This document shows positions 1 to 6,074 of a stretch of DNA of 15,714 bases, in pieces. How positions within the stretch are numbered: position 1 is the first letter of the stretch; each line of letters begins with the position of its first letter. The DNA lies in the NCBI GenBank assembly GCA_001798265.1, contig MGRR01000102.1, positions 47,558 to 63,271 of the forward strand, in the 5' to 3' direction. The stretch comes from Deltaproteobacteria bacterium RIFCSPHIGHO2_12_FULL_43_9. Its GTDB lineage: Bacteria > Bdellovibrionota > O2-12-FULL-43-9. The notes under the pieces are model-generated. The model did not search any database. It had not been told where the DNA came from and was given only the letters and a program-made list of their open reading frames with translations. The translations under genes and the position numbers were made by a program.

Positions 1-240
1 GCCAGCATGGCTCTCTGCATCGGGATCAAAGCCACTCTCGGCTTCAATAACCGCTTTGATCAGGGCGGGTGAGAGGCGATATTTTTGTGACGCCTTTAAA
101 ATTATCGCATCAACTGGAAAATTATATTCAGCCTGTATAGAGATGGGAAACAGGAAAAGCGCCGCTAACACAAGCCATTTTAAAACAAGACCCCTTCCCT
201 TGGGCAAGGAAGGGGTCTCTCTGTTTGGAGGAGTATACAT
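1..240 (-). CDS. Lytic transglycosylase (SLT domain), N-terminal part, cut by window edge
   Basis: The minus strand is open from an ATG at 240 to the window edge, 80 codons with no stop. Residues 21-37 (KWLVLAALFLFPISIQA) form a signal peptide with a likely cut after A37. Then comes the start of an SLT-type domain: SPALIKAVIEAESGFDPDAE matches the family region in which the Glu of the ES pair is the catalytic acid. Such enzymes cleave peptidoglycan in the periplasm to 1,6-anhydro-muropeptides. The start is uncertain. Residues 8-18 (ETPSLPKGRGL) are the translation of a hairpin repeat at 188-218, and no clear ribosome binding site precedes 240; a GTG at 171 or a TTG at 207 are alternatives. 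It lies 12 bases after the dut-DUF2914 stop. Family call is good from the visible motif; the rest of the domain is outside the window. Confidence 0.72.
   Translation of the reverse strand, partial: MYTPPNRETPSLPKGRGLVLKWLVLAALFLFPISIQAEYNFPVDAIILKASQKYRLSPALIKAVIEAESGFDPDAESHAG
188..218. repeat. Perfect 11-bp stem hairpin (terminator-like repeat)
   Basis: AGACCCCTTCC (188-198) pairs exactly with GGAAGGGGTCT (208-218) around a 9-base loop. On the minus strand the stem is followed by TGTTTT (187-182), so it could act as an intrinsic terminator after dut-DUF2914. It also lies inside the reading frame of the transglycosylase if the ATG at 240 is used. The sequence looks like the short palindromes that are dispersed in many bacterial genomes and translate as PSLPKGRG. 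Confidence 0.6.
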
Positions 241-252
241 AAGTTTATTCAA

Positions 253-1125
253 TCAACTGCCCTGCCCTGTTATATGAAACGTTTGCGATGCAAGAATATT
301 CCCATTTTCATCCATTGATTCAACCCGCCACTCACCAACGGCACCTTGAGGAATAGACTTGGTGCTATATGTTCTCCAGACTGGAGCACCAATCTTTAAT
401 TTCATAACGGAAACCTTTTCATTTTTATAATACCAGACGTGCGTAATATAGCTCTCGGTTGATTCATTCCAATCGCTATATTTTACTTTGGTAAAAAAGT
501 GTAACTTCCCAATATTATTTAAAAATGTGTCCCCCACAAGGGAGGGTTTACGCTCCATAATACCTGCGGCCACCGTATATTGCTCTATATCGATGCCGGC
601 AAAAGAGAGGGTGGGAAGTAAGAGAAATAATAAAATTGAAACTACTGATCTTGTAATATCACTAATCCCCGTATGCCCAAAACCCCCACTCCCGCGCCTT
701 GTTTCAGATAAATTAGTGACCTCATGGAGTGTCGCTTTTACAGTAGGAGCTATGACAAGCTGGGCAATACGGTCTGAGCGTTTAATAGTCACAGGCTCAC
801 TGCCCAAATTTATCAGGATTACCTTGATCTCACCCCTGTAATCAGAATCGATAGTGCCGGGTGAGTTTAAGCAGCAGATTCCATGTTTTATCGCCAGCCC
901 GCTTCTTGAGCGCACCTGTGCTTCATAACCTGACGGAAGTTCAATAGAGATGCCGGTTGGAACCAAAATACGCTCAGATGGTTTTAAAACTATATCCTCT
1001 TTTATGGCTGCTAAAAGATCCAAACCAGATGCATTTTCCGTTGCATAGGCTGGAAGTGGCAGATCACCATCTACTCTCTTTATCTTTAAATCAATTGGTG
1101 GAACCTTGTTGCCCATATCGATCAT
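253..1125 (-). CDS. dut: dUTPase fused in frame to a membrane segment and DUF2914 domain
   Basis: Residues 1-153 are a complete trimeric dUTPase, which hydrolyses dUTP to dUMP and PPi. The five motifs are visible: ASGLDLLAA (32-40), RSRSGLA (72-78), the LNSPGTIDSDYRGE loop (86-99) with catalytic Asp, RSDRIAQLVI (116-125), and the C-terminal arm RGSGGFGHTG (144-153) that normally ends the protein. Here the frame continues: residues 159-176 (RSVVSILLFLLLPTLSFA) look like a signal peptide or single membrane span, and 177-290 match DUF2914 (THVWYYKNEKV, GAPVWRTYSTKSIP, GEWRVE). No ATG, GTG or TTG lies between the two halves, so a separate downstream gene would need a rare start such as ATT. Two stops (TAG TGA, 664-659) sit in the -1 frame right after a GGGG run, so a one-base slip would separate the domains. 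Gene order M16-dut supports dut identity. Confidence 0.88.
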   Translation of the reverse strand: MIDMGNKVPPIDLKIKRVDGDLPLPAYATENASGLDLLAAIKEDIVLKPSERILVPTGISIELPSGYEAQVRSRSGLAIKHGICCLNSPGTIDSDYRGEIKVILINLGSEPVTIKRSDRIAQLVIAPTVKATLHEVTNLSETRRGSGGFGHTGISDITRSVVSILLFLLLPTLSFAGIDIEQYTVAAGIMERKPSLVGDTFLNNIGKLHFFTKVKYSDWNESTESYITHVWYYKNEKVSVMKLKIGAPVWRTYSTKSIPQGAVGEWRVESMDENGNILASQTFHITGQGS

Positions 1126-1177
1126 ATCTCTAAAGTATATTGGTTGCCTAAATATGCGTCAATCGGTGATTAATTAC

Positions 1178-2416
1178 TTACCGCGTTGGCCCCTTGGAAC
1201 CAACGGAAACCATAGAAAATTCCTTGGAAAATATATTTTCAGAAAGCGCTTTTATATCCCGGACCATTACAGATTCAATCTCCTTCAAATCATCCCCAAG
1301 CTGCAATGTTTGGCCAAGATAGAGCTCGGTATGACCAAGGCTATTCATCCTCTCTTCAGGATCTTCAGCAGAGAGTAATAATAGACCTCGCAACCTCTTT
1401 TTGGTCTGACTTAGCAATTCCTTCTCTATCCCCTCGTTCGCTACTTTGGAAACCACATCTTTAACGGAAGAGAAACATTTGTTTACCTGTGCCGGGCTTG
1501 TTCCCGCGTAAAGCAGCAAAACCCCGATGTCACGATGAAAATTCAGCGCGCTAAAGACTGAATATGCCAGCCCCTGCTCCTCCCTGACCCTCTGAAAAAG
1601 GACCGAACCCATGCCATGCCCCACATAAACATTCAGCAGCTTCAGTGCATTTCGATTGGCGCTGGAAAATGGCTCAGTTTTAAACCCAAGCACAAAATGT
1701 ACCTGTTCAATCGGTTTCTTCTTTACCCGGGTTTTATAAACCACTTTAGTCTCATGGCGTTTAGTTGAAGATTTAGCGTGTGCCGGTTTGAATCGGCTCT
1801 CAATCTCCTTTGCCAACATTTCATGATCGACCCGGCCAGCCGCGGTTACAAACATATTCCCTGTATTGTGTGTTTTTTTATAGAATTTCCACAGGGTATC
1901 CCTGGTAAAACCCTTTAGGGATCTTGGGGTTCCTATTATTGAACGTCCAAAGATCTGATTATCAAACATTGTTTCATAGATTAGATCAATAACGAGGTCG
2001 TCCGGGGAATCTTCACACATCCTGATCTCTTCTAAAATTACATCCCTCTCTTTTTTCATCTCGATGTCTAGGAATGTGCTGTTTTGTGTGATGTCAGATA
2101 GGAGATCGAGAGCCACATCTGTATCCTCAGAGAGAACCGTGGTGTGGTAACAGATCGCCTCTCTGTCCGTAAAAGCGTTTATCTCCCCTCCAACCCTTTC
2201 AATCTCTCTCGCGATTTGAAGTGGGCTTCTCTTCTTTGTCCCTTTAAACATCAGATGTTCCACGAAATGGGCCGCACCATGTTCAGACTTTAACTCGTTG
2301 GCGGAACCTGATCTGATCCAAAAACCGAGTGAAATAGCGCGGGAGCGCGGGTTATCCTCCGTTACCAAAACCATTCCATTTGAAAGTTCTGAGCGTTTGA
2401 CCTTTGGGTAGTTCAT
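1178..2416 (-). CDS. M16-family zinc peptidase (processing-peptidase type)
   Basis: A 412-residue insulinase/pitrilysin-family metallopeptidase of the short M16B type. The inverted zinc motif HFVEH is at residues 50-54 (His50 and His54 bind zinc, Glu53 is catalytic), and the third ligand is expected about 76 residues on, where EEIRMCEDSPDD (129-140) provides Glu130. There is no signal peptide, so it is probably cytoplasmic. The neighbourhood pnp-M16-dut is found in many bacteria (ymxG/mlpA in Bacillus is in the same place). It starts 12 bases after the pnp stop, which is a tandem TAG TAG; the ribosome binding site is weak, so translation may depend on pnp. M16B proteins often work as pairs, and no partner is visible here. 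The physiological substrate is unknown. Confidence 0.92.
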   Translation of the reverse strand: MNYPKVKRSELSNGMVLVTEDNPRSRAISLGFWIRSGSANELKSEHGAAHFVEHLMFKGTKKRSPLQIAREIERVGGEINAFTDREAICYHTTVLSEDTDVALDLLSDITQNSTFLDIEMKKERDVILEEIRMCEDSPDDLVIDLIYETMFDNQIFGRSIIGTPRSLKGFTRDTLWKFYKKTHNTGNMFVTAAGRVDHEMLAKEIESRFKPAHAKSSTKRHETKVVYKTRVKKKPIEQVHFVLGFKTEPFSSANRNALKLLNVYVGHGMGSVLFQRVREEQGLAYSVFSALNFHRDIGVLLLYAGTSPAQVNKCFSSVKDVVSKVANEGIEKELLSQTKKRLRGLLLLSAEDPEERMNSLGHTELYLGQTLQLGDDLKEIESVMVRDIKALSENIFSKEFSMVSVGSKGPTR

Positions 2417-2428
2417 AGAAATGGTCTA

Positions 2429-4711
2429 CTATTTTCTGCCGCCGCGATATGGTCCCCGCTTAAATCCACCACCTCTTCCTCCGCGGTCAAAGTCACGCCT
2501 GCGTCCATAATCTCTGCTGGGATAAGGGGATCGATAGGGCTCTTGTCCTTGCCCCCCTTCCACTCCCGCCTGCTCAACCCTTGCATCATAAGCCTGTTTT
2601 TCCTGATTCATCTCTTCTTCAGTCAGGCAGGCCTTGCGACTAAGTCTTATTTTCCCCTGCTGATCAATGTCGAGAACCTTCACCCTGACCTTATCATCCA
2701 TATTAACAATGTCTGTAACACGGTTAACCCTGAAGGGGACTAATTCTGAGATATGAACCAGACCATCAATTCCGGGAAGAATTTCTACAAAGGCACCAAA
2801 ATCGGCAATCCGGACTACCTTACCTTCATAGATTTTACCAATCTCGGCTTCAGCCAGAATATTTGTAATTAATTCTACGGCCCTCTCAAGCTTCGCAACC
2901 TCCGGTGAAGCCACCTGCACTGTAAGGGCTTTATCATCTATATCAATCTTGGCCCCGGTCTCCTCCATAATAGCGCGAATGGTTTTTCCACCCGGTCCGA
3001 TGAGTGCTCCAATTTTATCAGCCTTGATGGGAATTGATTTGATCCTTGGAGCAAATCTGGAGATATCACTTCTGGGCTCGCTAATCGTTTCATTCATTTT
3101 AGAAAGTATGAATAGCCTTCCTTCCCGTGCCTGTCTCAAGGCTTTCTCTAAAATATCCCTTGAAACACCGCTGATCTTTATATCCATCTGAACCGCGGTT
3201 ACACCCTTTGCCGTGCCGGCAACCTTAAAATCCATATCCCCAAGATGATCTTCATCACCAAGGATATCGGATAAGATTGCAACCTCATCCCCCTCCATAA
3301 TCAGACCCATGGCAATTCCTGCAACCGGGGATGAAATCGGCACACCGGCGTCCAAAAGCGCAAGGGTGGCCCCGCACACAGAGGCCATTGAACTCGATCC
3401 ATTCGATTCCAGAATCTCTGAGACAACCCTGATTGTATAAGGAAACTTTTCAGGCAACGGAACGACAGGCAAAATTGCCCTGTGCGCCAGCGCCCCATGA
3501 CCAATTTCACGACGACCGGGTCCTCTTAGAAAACCAGTTTCACCAACGGAGAATGGAGGAAAATTATAATGCAGCATAAATGCTTCAGACGCTTCCGCTT
3601 CAATTGAATCGATCCGCTGTTCATCCTCTCCAGTTCCTAATGTGGTCGTAACCAGGGCTTGCGTCTCTCCACGCGTGAAGAGGGCAGAGCCATGTACCCG
3701 TGGAAGAATAGCAACCTCGGTGGTTATTTTTCTGATTGCATCATACAACCGGTTATCAATCCTTTTTTTCTCCCTGAGGGTGTATCCCCGCGCGTATTCC
3801 TCTTTTAGCTTTTCATACTGCTCAACAACTACCTGCTTCTTCTGGTCCAGCTCTTCCGCGTCCGTTATCCCTTTTGTCATTTCAGCAACAACATTATCGC
3901 AAAGCGTGCTGAAGCCCTCCTCCCGTTCCTGCTTTTTTCCATAAGTAAAAATTTCAGCAATCTTGCTCAATGAAAGCTTGTTGATTTCTTCAACAAGTTT
4001 CTGGTCAACCTCAGCCGGCTTGAATGAAATCTTTGGCTTATTCACCATCCTCTTTAATTCAAGCTGAATTTCAAGAACAGGCTGAATCGCCTTGTGCGCA
4101 AACTCAAGCGCGGCAACAACATCATCCTCAGAGACCTCAAGAGCGCCACCCTCAACCATAACGATTGAACTCTGTGTTCCGGCAACCAATATATCAATGT
4201 CGGAATTAACCATAGCAACAGGCGATGGATTAATAACAAACTCACCATTAATCCTTCCCACCCTGCATCCGGCAACCGGCCCCATGAAAGGAAGATCTGA
4301 AACCTCAAGGGCCGCGGAGGCGCCTATGAGAGACATCACATCCGGGGCGTTCTCTGTATCAACCGATAGCGTTGTTGATACTATATGAGTTTCGTTAACG
4401 TAACCTTCGGGAAATAGAGGACGAATCGGCCTGTCAATTAACCTTGAGGTAAGAGTTGCCTTAAAACTTGGTCTCCCCTCACGTTTAAAAAATCCACCCG
4501 GGATCTTACCGGCTGAATAAAATTTCTCCTGATAATCAACCGTAAGGGGGAAAAAATTCGCGCCAGGTTTAGGCTCTAATCTTCCGGTGGCTGTTACAAG
4601 GACCATCGAGTCACCGTACCTTACAACAACGGCACCATTCGCTAGTTTGGCCATCCGGCCGGTTTCAATGGATAACTCCCTGCCACCAAAATCTGTTTTA
4701 ACTACATGCAT
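2429..4711 (-). CDS. pnp: Polynucleotide phosphorylase with Arg/Gly-rich C-terminal tail
   Basis: A 760-residue phosphorolytic 3'-5' exoribonuclease that degrades RNA to nucleoside diphosphates and can add tails in reverse. Two RNase PH domains (about 1-215 and 330-545) flank a helical domain; the catalytic region GDEDHLGDMDFK holds Asp486 and Asp492, the same numbers as in the E. coli enzyme. A KH domain (about 555-610, GPGG loop 572-575) and an S1 domain (about 622-692) follow. The last 35 residues are unusual: rich in Arg, Gly, Tyr and Asp with RGG repeats (RGGRGGG, 743-749; YRGGRK at the end), a probable RNA-binding or condensate-forming tail. The start is supported by AAGGAG at 4726-4721, 9 bases before the ATG. 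It lies downstream of rpsO as in most bacteria, with repeats in the gap. Confidence 0.98.
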   Translation of the reverse strand: MHVVKTDFGGRELSIETGRMAKLANGAVVVRYGDSMVLVTATGRLEPKPGANFFPLTVDYQEKFYSAGKIPGGFFKREGRPSFKATLTSRLIDRPIRPLFPEGYVNETHIVSTTLSVDTENAPDVMSLIGASAALEVSDLPFMGPVAGCRVGRINGEFVINPSPVAMVNSDIDILVAGTQSSIVMVEGGALEVSEDDVVAALEFAHKAIQPVLEIQLELKRMVNKPKISFKPAEVDQKLVEEINKLSLSKIAEIFTYGKKQEREEGFSTLCDNVVAEMTKGITDAEELDQKKQVVVEQYEKLKEEYARGYTLREKKRIDNRLYDAIRKITTEVAILPRVHGSALFTRGETQALVTTTLGTGEDEQRIDSIEAEASEAFMLHYNFPPFSVGETGFLRGPGRREIGHGALAHRAILPVVPLPEKFPYTIRVVSEILESNGSSSMASVCGATLALLDAGVPISSPVAGIAMGLIMEGDEVAILSDILGDEDHLGDMDFKVAGTAKGVTAVQMDIKISGVSRDILEKALRQAREGRLFILSKMNETISEPRSDISRFAPRIKSIPIKADKIGALIGPGGKTIRAIMEETGAKIDIDDKALTVQVASPEVAKLERAVELITNILAEAEIGKIYEGKVVRIADFGAFVEILPGIDGLVHISELVPFRVNRVTDIVNMDDKVRVKVLDIDQQGKIRLSRKACLTEEEMNQEKQAYDARVEQAGVEGGQGQEPYRSPYPSRDYGRRRDFDRGGRGGGFKRGPYRGGRK

Positions 4712-4720
4712 TTAAATTAA

Positions 4721-4726
4721 CTCCTT
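4721..4726 (-). promoter_or_regulatory. Ribosome binding site of pnp
   Basis: AAGGAG reads on the minus strand at 4726-4721, with nine bases before the ATG at 4711. It fixes the pnp start, and it is the first non-repeat sequence after the tandem array. Confidence 0.8.
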
Positions 4727-4739
4727 ATATTTTTGTTTC

Positions 4740-4923
<184 letters not shown>

Positions 4924-4945
4924 AAAAGATCACTACGAGCGCCTT

Positions 4946-5011
4946 CGTCATTGCGAGCGTAGCGAAGCAATCTCTTACGCAGAGACTCCTCCACCCTCGC
5001 CTCGTGATGAC
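4946..5011. repeat. Degenerate dispersed repeat, CGTCATTGCGAG...GAAGCAATCT type
   Basis: It begins CGTCATTGCGAGCG, contains GAAGCAATCTCTTACGCAGAG, and ends GTGATGAC. It is a second repeat family, matching copies at 5688 and 5752, but its right half has decayed. With the palindrome and array to its left it fills the rpsO-pnp gap, where I see no gene. Confidence 0.65.
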
Positions 5012-5041
5012 AAATGAAGCCCGGAATGTCATCGCAATTTC

Positions 5042-5311
5042 CTATTTCCGAATCCCTAATGATTCAATCAACTTCTCATATCGTGACTGGTCTTTGCGCT
5101 TAAGATAGCCAAGGAGACGACGTCGTTGGCTAACCATCATCAAAAGGCCCCTCCGGCCATGAAAGTCCTTCACATGGGTCTTGAAATGCTCGGTCAGTTC
5201 TTCAATCCGTTTCGATAAAAGCGCAACCTGCACCTCCGGTGATCCGGTATCCTTTGCATGGGTTTGATAGGTTTTAATTGTTTTTTCTTTTATATTAGGC
5301 ACTACAGACAC
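5042..5311 (-). CDS. rpsO: 30S ribosomal protein S15
   Basis: An 89-residue protein of exactly the usual S15 length. It carries DTGSPEVQVALLSKRIEELTEH, the H-x-KD-x-HGRRGLL segment and a QRRRLLGYLK stretch that binds the 16S rRNA central domain; S15 is a primary binder in 30S platform assembly. The start is a GTG at 5311, which places Asp21 of DTGS where it is in E. coli. AGGAG at 5324-5320, eight bases upstream, supports it. In most relatives rpsO directly follows truB; here 3.3 kb separates them, and rpsO seems to have its own promoter. pnp follows after a repeat-filled gap of 330 bases. Confidence 0.97.
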   Translation of the reverse strand: MSVVPNIKEKTIKTYQTHAKDTGSPEVQVALLSKRIEELTEHFKTHVKDFHGRRGLLMMVSQRRRLLGYLKRKDQSRYEKLIESLGIRK

Positions 5312-5359
5312 TCTAGAAGCTCCTAGGTTTCAAACATTTTTTTCTAATAATAACGGGGG

Positions 5360-5389
5360 TTTGTAGCACAATGATTTGACTCATGTCAA
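5360..5389 (-). promoter_or_regulatory. Candidate sigma70 promoter of rpsO
   Basis: On the minus strand a perfect -35 box TTGACA (5389-5384) is followed after 18 bases by TACAAA (5365-5360), leaving about 45 bases of leader before the rpsO GTG. The -35 box overlaps a perfect inverted repeat TTTGAC-4-GTCAAA (5375-5390), a possible operator. The -35 box lies inside the duplicated truB tail. The -10 box is only a moderate match. Confidence 0.5.
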
Positions 5390-5426
5390 AGATTAAATCG
5401 GAAAACACACGTTCAATCTCCCACCC
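5378..5426 (-). pseudogene. Degenerate second copy of the truB 3' end (direct repeat, copy A)
   Basis: This stretch aligns with 8630-8677, the true truB end and its flank, at 45 of 49 columns with three substitutions and one extra base. Read on the minus strand it still encodes WEIERVF from the TruB C terminus, but the extra base removes the truB stop from frame. It lies where truB would be expected, next to rpsO. Both repeats are in the same orientation, so they flank the fic/SEC-C segment like attL and attR sites. Confidence 0.85.
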
Positions 5427-5456
5427 ATCCCCTTTTTAAGTTCGGTCTTTCCCGAA

Positions 5457-5590
5457 TTTAGTGGAACCTTGCTGTCGTCATCCTGAGCCGAAGGCGAAGG
5501 ATCTCCCGCTAAAATGTGAAGAGATCCTTCGCCTTCGGCTCAGGATGACGCTCAAGACAGCGCAGTGTATTACGATTAATTTCCACTAAA
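5457..5590. repeat. 134-bp nested inverted-repeat element
   Basis: The outer ends TTTAGTGGAA (5457-5466) and TTCCACTAAA (5581-5590) are perfect inverted repeats. Inside, 5477-5504 and 5522-5549 form a perfect 28-bp inverted repeat (GTCATCCTGAGCCGAAGGCG...) with a 17-base loop. GCTGTC and GACAGC sit between the two layers. This is a miniature-element-like structure with no coding capacity, placed just inside the left end of the inserted segment. Confidence 0.9.
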
Positions 5591-5657
5591 AAGAGGAAAG
5601 AATCTTTTAAGTTACTCCTAGGCACTGCTTGCCATCAAGAGTCCAACAATTCCTTTT

Positions 5658-5750
5658 CGTCATCCCGGCGAAAGCCGGGATCTCACAGTCATTGCGAGCG
5701 AAAAAAGCCTTTAGCCCCCAGGCGAAGCCGTGGGGGGAAGCAATCTCTTC
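5658..5750. repeat. Fragments of two palindromic repeats
   Basis: 5658-5684 is a half element, CGTCATCCCGGCGAAAGCCG then GGATCTC, forming one hairpin. 5688-5750 begins GTCATTGCGAGCG and ends GGAAGCAATCTC, the second repeat family, but its middle is interrupted by a separate hairpin CCCCCAGGCGAAGCCGTGGGGG (22 bases at 5716-5737). No gene is visible here. Confidence 0.7.
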
Positions 5751-5751
5751 C

Positions 5752-5831
5752 CGTCATTGCGAACAAAGTGAAGCAATCTCTAGTTCGAATGAGATTGCTT
5801 CGTCGTGGTTTTGCCACTCCTCGCAATGACG
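5752..5831. repeat. Dispersed palindromic repeat, CGTCATTGCGAA type, complete
   Basis: The left arm CGTCATTGCGAA...GAAGCAATCTC is mirrored by GAGATTGCTTCGTC...TCGCAATGACG on the right, so the whole 80 bases can fold into one imperfect hairpin. It is the best-preserved copy of the second repeat family in this window. Confidence 0.85.
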
Positions 5832-5856
5832 GCTAACCTCGTTGCGATCGATTCTT

Positions 5857-5942
5857 GTCATTCCGGCGGAAGCGGGGATCCATAAAGCGCGTACTGGATT
5901 CCGGCCTCTGCTGGAATGACAAAATTTATGAGACGCTCTACT
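5857..5942. repeat. Dispersed palindromic repeat with conserved AT-rich flank
   Basis: GTCATTCCGGCGGAAGCGGG opens and CTCTGCTGGAATGAC (to 5920) closes an imperfect palindrome. The next 23 bases, CAAAATTTATGAGACGCTCT and ACT, reappear inverted at 15569-15591, again beside a GTCAT repeat, so this flank seems to belong to some copies of the element. From here to the fic start the sequence is unique and AT-rich. Confidence 0.75.
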
Positions 5943-6002
5943 AGGTGGCTGGAATAAAATGCATGCCTTGGTAAACTAAAGACCAATTAATCTATTGCGC
6001 AC

Positions 6003-6052
6003 TTATTAACGATATGATAAAAAAACGTTAATAACGGGTGGTCCTATTAACG
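6003..6052 (+). promoter_or_regulatory. Three TATTAACG boxes upstream of fic (candidate operator)
   Basis: TTATTAACG (6003-6011) and CGTTAATAA (6026-6034) form a perfect 9-bp inverted repeat, and a third TATTAACG follows in direct orientation at 6045-6052. The first and third boxes are 41 bases apart, about four helical turns. All lie 20-70 bases before the fic start. The C-terminal winged helix of the Fic protein makes autoregulation at these boxes a reasonable guess. No convincing -35/-10 pair was found. Confidence 0.55.
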
Positions 6053-6074
6053 AAAAATATAGGTTCGTAACTAA

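Noticed and set aside
56..277. Plus-strand open frame of 73 codons at the left edge
   Set aside because: It is the complement of the lytic transglycosylase signal peptide and SLT start, which has real family motifs.
5629..5829. 66-codon plus-strand open frame
   Set aside because: It translates three dispersed repeats in a row (PAKAGIS, HCEQSEAIS) and has no ribosome site.
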